Source of the DNA: Bacillota bacterium
GTDB lineage: Bacteria; Bacillota; Sulfobacillia; JAIMAT01
Assembly (NCBI GenBank): GCA_029961055.1
Contig: JASBVM010000027.1
Location: 1-48,847, forward strand
DNA: 48,847 nt
Reading direction: 5' to 3'
Positions 1 through 9,052 of the stretch are shown here, piece after piece; the stretch's first letter is position 1, and each line of letters begins with the position of its first letter. The notes under the pieces were generated by a model that searched no databases, was not told where the DNA came from, and worked only from the letters and a program-made list of their open reading frames with translations. The translations under genes and the position numbers were made by a program.

Positions 1-90
1 GAACAGGGCATCGCGGGCTTCGTGAACCGAACCGGGCTGCCCGGGCTGCCCGCGCGGCCGCAGGGCAACGCCAACCAGTCGGGTTCTTGA
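1..90 (+). CDS. C-terminal end of an unidentified protein (partial)
   Basis: Frame 1 is open from the window edge and stops at TGA 88-90, giving 29 residues rich in Gly, Pro, Asn and Gln that end in NQSGS. The composition is compatible with the disordered tail of a transposase or secreted protein, but there is no motif to decide. It could be a chance open frame, since 90 bases is short in G+C-rich DNA. No function is assigned. Confidence 0.3.
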   Translation, partial: EQGIAGFVNRTGLPGLPARPQGNANQSGS

Positions 91-819
91 GCCAAGCGGT
101 CTCCATGGCTCCCGGCCGGTCACCCGTGCCGACCCGGATAGGGCGGGGTGCTTCCGCTCCGCCGGTCCGGCACGGTGATCGGGCGGGTCAAGGGCAGCGA
201 GAGCGTCCACGAGCGTTCCACGTGCGTGCGCGGGCGAGGCGGCAGCAGGAATGCCGGTGCACCGGGTGGGACCCGAAACTCGTGGAGGCCACCCCTTCTC
301 CCCGAGTCCGGAGCGCCGCGCGTGCTGCCGCGCGGTAATGATGGAACGAGGCCTCCGCGAGCGGGTCTGGCGCTGCAAGCGGTGGGGGTCCGGGCTGGAC
401 TGCGACGAGAACGCAGCGCGAAGTCTTGCGGCCTTTGTGGGCGCCGTCGCCGGGAGCGGACCGGAACCGGAAAACGCCTGTGGACGCGTCACGCGATAAG
501 ACCTACCGCCGGGGCAGCCAGTGGCGACGACCGGCCGCTCGGAGCGATCTGGCTGGTCCGAGCAGTCGTGTACGAACCGGGCGCCCAAGCACGCTCGCCG
601 CTTCCCGACGGCGCCGACTCTTCAAAGGGCCGAAACATCCGCTTGGACATAGCTACGCCGATCGACCAGCACGCTGGGTGCGACTGTGGACACCCACTCC
701 CCGGCTCGCTGGTGTGGCGTCCGTCCCAGCCACTCCCAGCGAATTGCCGCCCGTCGCACGGAGCTTTCGGTTCACCTACCTGCCTACCTCGGAAGCTTGT
801 CGCTCCTGTCGAACCCCGT
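91..819. other. Gene-free stretch
   Basis: Long open frames cross this stretch on both strands, but all have the low-complexity Arg/Pro/Ala composition of chance frames in G+C-rich DNA. None has a credible start with a ribosome site or a recognisable domain. G+C looks slightly lower than in the neighbouring genes. I see no RNA gene, clear terminator or repeat family in it. Confidence 0.5.
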
Positions 820-2001
820 CTAACCAACGTATTTCGTCGGGTCCTGCGGCACGCCGTCCACGCGCACCTCGAAATGGAGGTGCGGCCCGGTCGCCCAGCC
901 GGTCTCGCCGACGCGGCCGATCACCTGGCCCGCCTCGACCGCGTCGCCCTGGTGGACCAGGATGGCCGAGAGGTGGGCGTAGAGGGTGGAGAGACCGTTG
1001 CCGTGGACGAGGATGACGGTGTTGCCGTAGCCGTTCATCCAGCCGGTGAAGAAGACGACGCCCGCGCCCGCCGCGTGGACCGGCGTCCCCTCCGGCGCCG
1101 CCAGGTCGATGCCCGTGTGCATCTGCACCTGGTGCAGGATCGGGTCGTAGTTCCGGCCGAAGGGACGCGTGACGACGAAGGAAGTGAGCGGCCAAGTGAG
1201 CCCGGTGTGCGCGTTGACTCCCCGGGCCGCCTCGTACTGGCGCTCGAGCCGCGCCAGCTGCGCCTGGATCGCCTGGCTCTCCTTCTCCTGCTCGTCGTAG
1301 GCCGCCTGCAGGCGGGCGGCCGCCTGCTGGTAGCTGGCGTAGACCACGCGCTGCTGGGCCGTGCGGGTGGCCAGCACCTGCTCGGCCGCGGCCACCTGCT
1401 GCGTCAGGCTCGCCACCTGGGCCACCTGCCGCTGCTGCGCCTCGGTCTCGGCGGCGACCAGGCGGCGCTCGGCCTGCACCTGCCTGAGCAGGCGGACGTT
1501 CGCCTGGACGATCTGCATCAGCTCATGGAGGCGCGTGACGAAGTCGTAGAAGTCGCGGGCGCCCAGAAGGACGTCCAGCCAGGAGACCACCCCGTTCTCG
1601 TAGGTCATGCGCAGTCCCGCGCCCAGCGCCTGCTCCTGCCTGACGAGGCGGGCCTGGTTGGCGGCGAGCGCCTGCCGCAGCTGGCGGAGCCGGGCCTGGG
1701 CCCGGGCGAGCTGCTGGCGGCGCTGCGCCAGCTCCGCCTGCGCCGACCGGAGCTGCGCGGCCAGCTGGTTCAGCTTGGCCTGGGCGCTGGCCGCCTGCGA
1801 GCGGGTGGCGGCCAGCTGGTTCCTGGTCTGGGTGGCCTTGGCCTGGCTGGCGCGGAGCTGACCCTGTACCGCGTTCATCTGGCGCTGGATGGCGGCGGGG
1901 TCCGGAATGCCTGCGGCCCTCGCCGGAAGCGGGAGTCCGCTCAGCGCCAGCCAGGCGACGAGCACGGAGGCCGCCCAGCGGCGAATCTTCCTTCGTGCCA
2001 T
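820..2001 (-). CDS. Secreted coiled-coil M23 family metallopeptidase (EnvC/NlpD-like)
   Basis: A 393-residue protein with a classical signal peptide (basic start, hydrophobic core, cut near ARAA at about residue 30). A long Gln/Ala/Arg-rich coiled coil follows (about 35-270), then a C-terminal peptidase M23 domain (about 285-385). The zinc-site signatures HTGIDLAAPEG and HLHFEV are both present, so it is probably catalytically active. The family cleaves peptide cross-links in peptidoglycan outside the membrane, and the coiled-coil-plus-M23 layout is typical of division or cell-separation hydrolases. ATG 2001 was chosen because the signal peptide starts there; an in-frame GTG at 2034 would add 11 residues, and neither start has a strong ribosome site. 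It lies downstream of fliD on the same strand with a gap of about 210 bases, so it may be its own unit. Confidence 0.88.
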   Translation of the reverse strand: MARRKIRRWAASVLVAWLALSGLPLPARAAGIPDPAAIQRQMNAVQGQLRASQAKATQTRNQLAATRSQAASAQAKLNQLAAQLRSAQAELAQRRQQLARAQARLRQLRQALAANQARLVRQEQALGAGLRMTYENGVVSWLDVLLGARDFYDFVTRLHELMQIVQANVRLLRQVQAERRLVAAETEAQQRQVAQVASLTQQVAAAEQVLATRTAQQRVVYASYQQAAARLQAAYDEQEKESQAIQAQLARLERQYEAARGVNAHTGLTWPLTSFVVTRPFGRNYDPILHQVQMHTGIDLAAPEGTPVHAAGAGVVFFTGWMNGYGNTVILVHGNGLSTLYAHLSAILVHQGDAVEAGQVIGRVGETGWATGPHLHFEVRVDGVPQDPTKYVG

Positions 2002-2211
2002 GACAGGACGGGCTTTCCACCGCCTCCCTGTCACTTCCTGTCGACCTGTGTTACACGCCGATTACAAGCGCTCGCCCCGGCCGCCTCGGCGGGGGAGGGT
2101 CCGCCAGGGAGCGCCACTTCCCCCGGTGGCCTTTGAGTCGCCTCTGCGTCTGCAGCAGGAACGAGGCTGCCGGCCAATCCGACGACTTCCCCGCCGGTCC
2201 GTGCACCCCCA

Positions 2212-3672
2212 TCAGCCTGAGATGCCGAATCCTGCGATGGAACCCGACGAGGAACTCCCACCCGTGTTGTTGTTGTTCAACCACCCGCTGATCGACTGGT
2301 ACTGGCTGATCGCCGCCTCCATGGCGACGAACTGCTGGGTGAGCGTCTGCCGCTCGAGGTCGAGCCGGTTCTGGAAGGCGGTGATCTGGTCGGAGATCTG
2401 CTGGATCTGGTCGCTGAGCGACTGCTCGATGGAAGGGATGACTCCGCTCACCCCGTTGACGACGTTCCCGGCCATGCTGTCGACGTAGCGGCTCAGCTGG
2501 TCGACGACGCCCGTCCCGCCCGTGTTCGTGAAGAGCGCCAGCACCGCCTGGGGATTCGCCTGGAGCGCGGCGCTCAGCTTGGACGGATCGGTCACCGCCA
2601 GCTGGTTGTCCGTGCCGGTCGTTCCGATGCCCACGTCCGCCAGGCTCTGGTACGGCGTCGCGCCCGCGACGGTCGAGGTGACGATCTGGCGCAGCCGGAA
2701 GGCCATGTTCTGCGCCGCCAGGTCGTCGGCCAGCGGCCCGTCGTCCGTCGTGGTGCTCGGGTCCCCGAGCGTGGTGTCCTTCTGGAGCAGCCCGACCAGC
2801 TTGTTGTACTCGCTGACGAAGGCGTTGACGGCGTCGGTGAAGGGCTGCTGGTTGGGCGAAACCGTGATGGTGGCCGTGCCCACGCCGGTGAGCGTCATGG
2901 TCAGGCCGCTGAGCGCCCCGCTCAGGGCGACCGTGTTGGTGGGACTCGTCTGGGGGAAACCCATATTTTGCCCCTGAACCACATACTGGGCGTCGGCACC
3001 CTGTGCGCTTGGCGTCTGGAACCCGAGCGCCTGCATGAAACCACCGCTAGTCGCGGTGTCCTCCAAGCGAAGGCTTGACCCACTGCCCGTAACGGAGCTG
3101 GCGAGCTCGAACCCGCCGTTGGCGTTGAGGAAAAGCTGGACCGTCCCGTTCGTTTGCGACGAGATCTCAGCAGCGATGTCGCTGAGCAGCGTGCTGGCTG
3201 TATACTTAATTGGAATCGTCGTGGGCGTTGCGCCATTGGCCGGCGTATACGTGACCGACAATGTACCCGAAGCCGTAACCCCAAAGCTGGAGAGAGGGTC
3301 TGTCGGCTGAGCACCTGGCGGGGGAGTGCCACCGGCAATCGTAGGGGCTGCCGCAAGCTGCTGCACCTCGACGGCATAGCTCCCCGGCGTCGCGCCGTTC
3401 GTCCCGGAGACGGTCAGGACCGAGGTGTCGCTCGAGCCGGCCGTCACGGCGTTGTAGAGCGTGCTCTGGGTGAGCGCCTGGGCGGTCGACGCGAAGCTCT
3501 GGAGCTCGCTCTGCAGCGCCGACCAGGCGGTGCTGGCGGCCTGGAGGGCGCTCTGTTCCTGCTGCATCTGGGTGATCGGCTGGCTGTCGAGCTGGATCAG
3601 TTGGTTGATGATCGACTGCCAGTCGATGCCCGAACTGAGGCCTGTGAACTGAATCGGCGGCGTCGTGCTCAC
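2212..3672 (-). CDS. fliD: Flagellar hook-associated protein 2 / filament cap FliD
   Basis: A 486-residue FliD. The N-terminal block (FTGLSSGIDWQSIINQLIQLD) is the conserved FliD_N start, and the C-terminal block (about 255-470) holds the FliD_C helices. The Ser/Thr/Gly-rich middle is the exposed part of the cap. FliD forms the cap at the filament tip under which flagellin subunits fold. GTG 3672 was chosen because it begins at STTPPIQF and has AAGGGGG eight bases upstream; the ATC/GTG codons before it have no such site. Bases about 2950-3350, coding the middle domain, are visibly richer in A+T than the two ends, as in antigenically variable or recombined flagellar segments. No other flagellar gene lies in the window; fliS, the usual downstream partner, is absent. 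Confidence 0.9.
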   Translation of the reverse strand: MSTTPPIQFTGLSSGIDWQSIINQLIQLDSQPITQMQQEQSALQAASTAWSALQSELQSFASTAQALTQSTLYNAVTAGSSDTSVLTVSGTNGATPGSYAVEVQQLAAAPTIAGGTPPPGAQPTDPLSSFGVTASGTLSVTYTPANGATPTTIPIKYTASTLLSDIAAEISSQTNGTVQLFLNANGGFELASSVTGSGSSLRLEDTATSGGFMQALGFQTPSAQGADAQYVVQGQNMGFPQTSPTNTVALSGALSGLTMTLTGVGTATITVSPNQQPFTDAVNAFVSEYNKLVGLLQKDTTLGDPSTTTDDGPLADDLAAQNMAFRLRQIVTSTVAGATPYQSLADVGIGTTGTDNQLAVTDPSKLSAALQANPQAVLALFTNTGGTGVVDQLSRYVDSMAGNVVNGVSGVIPSIEQSLSDQIQQISDQITAFQNRLDLERQTLTQQFVAMEAAISQYQSISGWLNNNNTGGSSSSGSIAGFGISG

Positions 3673-4140
3673 GATGCCGGCCCCCTTCCCGTTCTTCGCG
3701 CTTCCTTGCTTTGAGCGACCCCCAATCATCCCGCCGGTGAAAGGGCATCCGCAGCACTTGCGCTCTCGACGCCCCCGGTGCCCGGTCGTCCCCAGGCCTC
3801 GCGCAGCGGCGCGATCACCTCGACCAGCCCGTCGTCGTCAGGTCGTGCTGGCCGCGCCCGCGCCCTTCCTGCCCGGTGCCGCCGGCGTCGCTGGAGGCTT
3901 CGACCGCCTCGTCGGGGCGGACGGCGCCCGCCGGTGGCTCGTTCCTCTCTCCTGCTGGGGTATCGGGCGCGGGCGACTAGCGTTAAGCTTTTGCCCGCTG
4001 CCTACGGGCGCGGTCGCCCGGATGGCGCCTCGATCGCCAGTCTGCTCATGGTCAAGCCTGCCCGGGCGGACCCTCAGTTCTGCACGTTATGATGCTAAGC
4101 CCTTCCCGGCCGGAGTTGCCCTGGCTTCGTGCATCACCGC
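3673..4140. other. Intergenic region upstream of fliD, possibly decayed coding DNA
   Basis: No intact gene was found. On the minus strand an ATG near 4050 opens a frame with an in-frame TAG after 15 codons, then runs on with poor composition to about 3722, where a more protein-like tail (DGLVEVIAPLREAWGRPG) appears. This could be a decayed small flagellar-locus gene or chance. The fliD promoter should lie here but no good -35/-10 pair stands out. Confidence 0.3.
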
Positions 4141-4671
4141 TTGGAACGGCGCAAGGTGGCAGCCGTCGTCCCCGGCTACCGGGAGTCGGTGGAGAGCTGG
4201 TCGCAGGGGCTGCGGGACCTGCGGGATCGGGGGAGGAACGCGCCGCGGCTGGTGATCGGGGACGGGCATCTGGGGATCTGGGGCGCGCTGGGCCACGTCT
4301 GACCGGAAGCCGACAAGAAGCGCAAGGCGTTCGAGGTCTGGTGCCAGCGACACGGGTACGCGAAGGCGGCGGAGCGTTTGGCCCGGGACTGGGAGCGGAT
4401 GGTGACCTTCTACCGCTATCCCAAGGAGCACTGGGTGCACCTGCGGACGACGAACGTGGTGGAGTCGCCGTTCGCGGCGCTGCGGCTGCGGACGGACGCC
4501 GCCAAGCGGTTCAAACGGGTGGAGCGGGCGACGGCGGTCGTCTGGAAGATGCGGATGGTGGCCCAGAAGCGCTTCCGCCGGCTGAACGCGCCGGAGCTCC
4601 TGGCCAAGGTCTACGCCGGAGTGCGGTACGAGGACGGCATCGAGGTCACCCGGGAGGAGGCCGCCGCCTGA
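4141..4671 (+). pseudogene. IS256-family (mutator-type) transposase remnant
   Basis: Frame 1 encodes pieces of an IS256-type DDE transposase: a middle part (VIGDGHLGIWGAL, around the second catalytic Asp) and the conserved C-terminal part (FYRYPKEHWVHLRTTNVVES, then FAALRLRTDAAKRFKRVE). There is an in-frame TGA at 4300-4302. By comparison with the family, the stretch between PEA and KAFEVWC lacks roughly 40-50 residues that normally include the CWNHR block. The N-terminal half of the protein is gone. It cannot encode an active enzyme. The last 98 residues could still be made from ATG 4378, but that is probably meaningless. It marks an old insertion between fliD and the TPR gene. Confidence 0.85.
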
Positions 4672-4705
4672 GAGCTTTTCCACACCAATTGACGGAACCT
4701 CCTCT
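4672..4705. repeat. Probable right terminal inverted repeat of the decayed IS256-type element
   Basis: Directly after the transposase stop lies GAGAGCTTTTCCACACCAAT followed by TGACGGAACC. It resembles the TTTTCCACAC-type ends of IS256-family elements in position and wording. No matching left end was found upstream of 4141, in line with loss of the left half of the element. Confidence 0.45.
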
Positions 4706-4902
4706 CGGACCAGGCATCCCCGCTTCGCCCGCTTCGGTGGTCAGGCGGCGAACCCGCGGGGTGCAAACGGAGAGGCCGCATTACGTTTGATGGGTGAAGA
4801 CGAGAGCCCTCTGCGTGGCGCTCGAGCGCTGCCCGCACCCTGCCGGTCCGGCCTTGAGTACACGTTCCTCACTACTTTCGCCCGCCTTTCCGTGGTCACC
4901 GC

Positions 4903-5628
4903 TCATGCGCCCCTTGCGCCGCGGCGTGACTGACCGCTCGGCTTTCCGCTTCGCTCGAGGAGCGCCAGAGTCCGCCTCGCGTCCAGGACGTGCCCCGCTT
5001 CCGCGAGGTAGACCGCCAAGTCTCTCAGGATCTCCGGTAGGAGATCCTGCTCGTCCGACCAGTGCGCGACGCGAAGCGCCCGGCGCCCTGCCTCCACGGC
5101 TTCCCCGCACCGGCCCTGCCGACGGAGCGCGGCGGCGAGCCCGGACCACGCCGCCGCCCTCTCACGGCCCGTCGACGCGCACCCGACGGCCGTGCGAAAG
5201 GCCGCCTCCGCCTGCGACGCCATGCCCACGTCCGCAAAGGCGCGGCCGATGTCGAGCCACAGCTCCGCGCCGCCCTCTTCCGCGTTCCGGGCCCGCTCGA
5301 GCGCCACCGCAAAGAGCGAGCGCGCCTTCCCGAGATCGGAACGCCGCCAAGCGAGCTCCGCCATCAGCAGCTCCGCGCGCACGGAGAGTTTCCGGAGCCC
5401 GTGCCGCCGCGCGAGCCTCACCTGCTCCCGCGCGAGCCGTTCCGCTTCCTCTAGATCGCCCCAGCGCGCCTCGGCCTCCGCCCAGCGGAGCCCCACTTCG
5501 ACGGCTCCGGCTACACCCTGCCGGAACCAGGCCAAATCGCGCGCTTCCTGCCACATCGGGCGCGCGGCCTCGATGCGGCCAGCCACCGCCAGCCGGAAGG
5601 CAGCGTCCATGAGATCCGCGATCTGCAC
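4903..5628 (-). CDS. TPR-repeat protein of unknown function
   Basis: A 241-residue, helix-rich protein of tandem 34-40-residue helical pairs with Ala-rich TPR spacing (for example WGDLEEAERLAREQVRLARR, AFADVGMASQAEAAFRTAV and LRRQGRCGEAVEAGRRALRV). No signal peptide or membrane segment. TPR arrays mediate protein contacts; a regulatory role for the adjacent surface-protein locus is only a guess. GTG 5628 was chosen because GGAGGGAAAGG sits immediately upstream and a weak -35/-10 pair at 5657-5685 would leave a leader of about 20 bases. ATG 5646, six codons earlier, has no ribosome site. The transposase remnant lies downstream of it. Confidence 0.65.
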   Translation of the reverse strand: MQIADLMDAAFRLAVAGRIEAARPMWQEARDLAWFRQGVAGAVEVGLRWAEAEARWGDLEEAERLAREQVRLARRHGLRKLSVRAELLMAELAWRRSDLGKARSLFAVALERARNAEEGGAELWLDIGRAFADVGMASQAEAAFRTAVGCASTGRERAAAWSGLAAALRRQGRCGEAVEAGRRALRVAHWSDEQDLLPEILRDLAVYLAEAGHVLDARRTLALLERSGKPSGQSRRGARGA

Positions 5629-5656
5629 CCTTTCCCTCCGCTGCATGTCTACGCCG

Positions 5657-5685
5657 CTTACATGCCAGTCCCTCTCATGCAACAA
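5657..5685 (-). promoter_or_regulatory. Possible promoter of the TPR gene
   Basis: On the minus strand, TTGTTG (5685-5680) and TGTAAG (5662-5657) are separated by 17 bases. The match to the sigma-A consensus is weak (3/6 and 4/6), but the position just before the preferred GTG start with its ribosome site fits. Confidence 0.3.
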
Positions 5686-5755
5686 GATTACTGAACATGG
5701 AGCTGCACGTCGCGCCGCGCCGCTGGCCATACAAGACGCCTCTGCTCTCTCATAG

Positions 5756-5792
5756 CAAGAGGGTGGGAGCGCTGCACGCTCCCACCCTCTTG
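5756..5792. terminator. Strong 16-bp hairpin between the surface-protein gene and the TPR gene
   Basis: A perfect inverted repeat: CAAGAGGGTGGGAGCG, loop CTGCA, then its exact complement. It starts 36 bases past the stop of the minus-strand surface-protein gene, the expected place for its terminator. No run of T follows on the minus strand, so termination may need a factor, or the hairpin may protect the mRNA end. On the plus strand it is followed by TTGTATTT. Confidence 0.7.
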
Positions 5793-5827
5793 TATTTCGC
5801 TACGGCGTTACGCCATCTGGCTCCGGT

Positions 5828-8800
5828 CTACGGCACAATGATAGCAGCCGTACCGTTCTGCCCGCCGTAGGTCACGGTAATTGTCGCGTTACCGGTAGCC
5901 TTGGCGGTCACAAGCCCACTGGGCGTGACCGTGGCCACGCTGCTGTCGCTGCTGGCGTAGGCCGCAACACCAGTCACGTCCTTCGTCACATTGTCGGCGA
6001 ACTTTGCCGTGACCTTCAGCTGCAGCTGCGCACCAGCACTGAGCGTCGCAGAGCTAGGCTGCACCGTGATGCTCTGGAGTTTGTCCAGATCCACCTGCAC
6101 CTGCAGCGTCTGCTGCTTCCCACCGTAGCTCACGGTGATGGTCGCCACGCCAGGACCCGTAGCAGTCACCAGACCCGTGTTGGAGACCGTCGCCACGCTG
6201 GTGTCGTTCGAGGAGTAGCTGGCGCTATCCGTGACGTCTGGCGTGGTGCTGTCCGACAAGTTAGCGGTCACTTTCAACTGTAGCGTCGCACCAGTGGTTA
6301 GACTCACCGGGCTGCTCGGCGTTACGCTGATAGAATTCAGCGTAACGGGTGCGCTTACGCTCACGGTGAACGCTGCTTGCTGCCCGTTGTACCTCACCGT
6401 GATCTGCGCGGTGCCTGCACCAACAGCGGTGACAAGGCCCGCCTGGTTCACGGTCGCAACGCTTTCGTCACTCGAGCTGTAGGAGGCGTATGGAGTCAAG
6501 TCCGCGTAGCCCGGCACGGCCAGGACGCTCAGCTGCGCAGTATCACCTGTTGTCATCTGGTACGGGTGCGTTGCATCGTGTGTATTCCCGTCCGGCCCCT
6601 CCACCGCCAGTCCGGTCACACCTGGCACAGTAACGTCGACCATTGCCACGCTACCACGGTAGCTCACAGTGATCCTCGCGACTCCCGGCTGCTGGGCAGT
6701 CACAAGGCCGGTGGGAGAAACCGTCGCCACAACCGGATTGCTGGAGTTATACCCGGAGATGTCCGTCACGTCCTGGGTCGTGCCGCCCACGGTGGCCGTC
6801 ACCTGGAGCTGGTAAGTGCTACCCTGGTTCAGAGTCAGGCTCGATCCGCTGTTCAGCGTGAGCGAGCTGACCTGCACCGTGCTCAGGATGATCAGCCCGA
6901 CCTGGCCCTTCGAGTTCAGGTAGAGCTCCGCCTTCTGCCCCTTCACTACGCTGGCCAGCGGCAGCTGGTTTGCGAAGCTTGTGTCCGCAGCGTCGAAGAT
7001 CAGCGGCGTGCCCGAGATCACGTACGGGCTCAGGCCCTGCAGCTGCACGTAGCTCGACGTGACCTGCGACACCGTGCCGCTAACGGGCACAAACGCGTTA
7101 TTGTAGCTGGCCACCGAGCTGACGTAGCCGTCACTGCCGACCGTGACATACACAGGCTCACCCACAAGGCCCTGGTCCACCGATACACCGCTACGAAGCG
7201 TGTACGTCGCCGCGGAACCATCGCCCATGGTCACGGTGATCGTCGTCGTGGTACCGCCCGAGCTGCTTGAGGTGGTGTTGATCTTGCTCAGGATGGCGTA
7301 GAAGTCGGTCTGCTGTGCCGAGGTTTGAAGCACCGCCACCGCGTTACCGGAGGCGTCCAGCAGCACCGTCACGTTTGCGCCTACACGGAAGTCGCTAGAA
7401 CCCAGATTGCTGTTAGCGATGTAGATCGCGTTGTCCTGACCGCTGAGCTGCACGTAGGTACCGCTGCTGTCGGACCCGAACGCGGTAACCTGCCCGCTGA
7501 CCGTCTTCGTGGAGACCTTGACCGCCACGGCCGTACCCCTCGTGGAAGGTCCAGCCACGTCGAAGGCGTGCGTCGACGTATTGTAAGGCGTCTCGATCTT
7601 CACTGAGATCGGCTGACCGCTGTGGGCGCTCGAGAAGTCGCTCAACGCCTTCTGGATGTCCGCGACGGCTGCACTCTGCCCGTCCAGCAGGAGCGTCGCG
7701 CCCGTCACGTCGTAGGTGCCCGTCCCGGGTGTCGCCGAGTCGAAGGTCGCAACCCGAATCTCGTCCAGCGTATCCGGCGAGGACGCAGCGGGTGTCGCCT
7801 GCGTCAGGAAGCCACTAAGGTTGTAGCGCGTGACCGCAACATTCGCGGCATTCCCGTTCGAGTCAAGCGTCACCGTCGCGCTGTACGCGCCGCTTGTAAA
7901 GCCCTTCGGCAGACGCTGCAGCTCATCCTGCGTCACCGGCGTGCCGTTGACGGAGTAGGTCGTGTCGCTGGTAACCGGATAGAGCTTGCCGCCTAGGGAG
8001 ATGTAACCATTCCTGGTCGTAGTTGACGCGCTGAAGCCGCTGACGGTCCCGCTCACCACCGACGTTTGCCCGCTAGGCACTATGGTCGTGTACGCACTCG
8101 CGCCGAACGGCCGAAACACGTACACGTCCTGGTTCTGTACCGCGCTAACGTCGGTCGCTGTGGCGAGGTAGACCGTGCCGGCTACGTTCAGGTTCTTGGA
8201 CGGCCAGCTGGGATCCTCGGCCATCACGCCCAGCCATTCGCCGTAAGTCGTGAGTTGCGACTTGTCGCGCTGCTTAGGCTCACCCGTTGTCGGGTTCGTG
8301 TAGTAGATCGAGAGGCCCGCATAGTCCTTGTCGAACGAGCTCGTTGCTGCGTCCCATTTCAAGTTGGTCACGAGGGCGTTGTATGCCATGAAAGCCACGT
8401 CTGCCCGCGTGGCCGGGACGTTTGCCGCCGCGTTCGTAATGCCGTTCAGGAGGCCCAGCTGCTGCGCGACTGCCATGTAGTTCGCCGGCCAGAGCCCCGT
8501 CTGTGCAGCCCCATCGTTCCCGAGGACGCGGATGATCATGGTCGCGGCCTCGGCCTCGGTCACATTATTGGTAGCGCGGAAGGTCCCATCAGGATAGCCC
8601 TTGATGATCCCCAGCGCCGCCGCCGCGTTGACAGCGCCCCAGGCCCAATTCGGAATCGAGTTCGCGTCCTTGAAAGCTGGCGTCTGATTCTGGAGCGAGT
8701 CGGCCACGGCGGCCTTGCCCGCCAAGCGCACCGCCACGGCCGCGAACTCCGCACGCGTGATCTGCTGCGTCGGGTTGGCGTTGCCGTTCTGGTCGCCCTG

Positions 8801-8992
8801 GTAGACGCCCACCGCCGCCAGTGCGTTGAACGCGTTCGCGTACGGATCCGTCGGCTTGACGTCTGAGAACGCGCTTTGCTTGACGGTCGATGCCGCGAAG
8901 GTGGGCATCGGCACGGCCACGAGGCTCAGCGCGAGCGCCAGTACGGTCACGACCGACAGGATCGCGGCGTACCGCTTGTTTCGTGCCTTCAT
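5828..8992 (-). CDS. S-layer-type surface protein with three SLH domains and four Big2 domains
   Basis: A 1054-residue exported protein. It has a signal peptide (about 1-34, ending PTFAA) and three SLH domains (about 42-91, 105-160 and 165-215; the first two carry the DVKPTDPYANAF and DANSIPNWAWGAV starts). SLH domains bind pyruvylated secondary cell-wall polymers. A long beta-rich middle of no recognised family follows (about 220-705), then four C-terminal Big2 immunoglobulin-like repeats (about 709-790, 791-882, 883-968 and 969-1054), each with a SS-D/N-x-VATV-x-x-GLVTA core. The composition (Ser, Thr, Val, Gly, Asn; almost no Cys) and size fit a structural S-layer or cell-wall protein. ATG 8992 is preferred over GTG 9010 because GAGGAGG lies six bases before it. 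Its DNA is less G+C-rich than its neighbours, as is common for abundant surface proteins. Confidence 0.9.
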   Translation of the reverse strand: MKARNKRYAAILSVVTVLALALSLVAVPMPTFAASTVKQSAFSDVKPTDPYANAFNALAAVGVYQGDQNGNANPTQQITRAEFAAVAVRLAGKAAVADSLQNQTPAFKDANSIPNWAWGAVNAAAALGIIKGYPDGTFRATNNVTEAEAATMIIRVLGNDGAAQTGLWPANYMAVAQQLGLLNGITNAAANVPATRADVAFMAYNALVTNLKWDAATSSFDKDYAGLSIYYTNPTTGEPKQRDKSQLTTYGEWLGVMAEDPSWPSKNLNVAGTVYLATATDVSAVQNQDVYVFRPFGASAYTTIVPSGQTSVVSGTVSGFSASTTTRNGYISLGGKLYPVTSDTTYSVNGTPVTQDELQRLPKGFTSGAYSATVTLDSNGNAANVAVTRYNLSGFLTQATPAASSPDTLDEIRVATFDSATPGTGTYDVTGATLLLDGQSAAVADIQKALSDFSSAHSGQPISVKIETPYNTSTHAFDVAGPSTRGTAVAVKVSTKTVSGQVTAFGSDSSGTYVQLSGQDNAIYIANSNLGSSDFRVGANVTVLLDASGNAVAVLQTSAQQTDFYAILSKINTTSSSSGGTTTTITVTMGDGSAATYTLRSGVSVDQGLVGEPVYVTVGSDGYVSSVASYNNAFVPVSGTVSQVTSSYVQLQGLSPYVISGTPLIFDAADTSFANQLPLASVVKGQKAELYLNSKGQVGLIILSTVQVSSLTLNSGSSLTLNQGSTYQLQVTATVGGTTQDVTDISGYNSSNPVVATVSPTGLVTAQQPGVARITVSYRGSVAMVDVTVPGVTGLAVEGPDGNTHDATHPYQMTTGDTAQLSVLAVPGYADLTPYASYSSSDESVATVNQAGLVTAVGAGTAQITVRYNGQQAAFTVSVSAPVTLNSISVTPSSPVSLTTGATLQLKVTANLSDSTTPDVTDSASYSSNDTSVATVSNTGLVTATGPGVATITVSYGGKQQTLQVQVDLDKLQSITVQPSSATLSAGAQLQLKVTAKFADNVTKDVTGVAAYASSDSSVATVTPSGLVTAKATGNATITVTYGGQNGTAAIIVP

Positions 8993-9024
8993 ACGTTTCC
9001 TCCTCGTCACACGCTATGAGGGGC

Positions 9025-9052
9025 TTCTGTCAGTCTGGCCAGACTTACAGAA
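9025..9052. promoter_or_regulatory. 28-nt inverted repeat in the leader of the surface-protein gene
   Basis: Two 14-base arms (TTCTGTCAGTCTGG and CCAGACTTACAGAA) pair with a single mismatch and no spacer; the inner 14 bases are a perfect palindrome. It ends 33 bases before the start codon. With no loop, it reads more like a dimeric-regulator operator than an RNA hairpin, though a cruciform or mRNA-stabilising role is possible. Confidence 0.5.

Noticed and set aside
1-330. TnpB/omega-RNA end at the left edge
   Set aside because: The 29-residue tail has no zinc-finger or RuvC residue, and no guide-RNA-like or right-end structure could be confirmed behind it.
148-2136. 662-codon plus-strand open frame
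   Set aside because: It is the antisense shadow of the M23 peptidase, with Arg/Pro/Leu-rich low-complexity translation, no ribosome site and no domain.
5896-6900. Tandem DNA repeat in the surface-protein gene
   Set aside because: The similarity is between four Big2 protein domains; at the DNA level the copies are diverged and are not a recent duplication.
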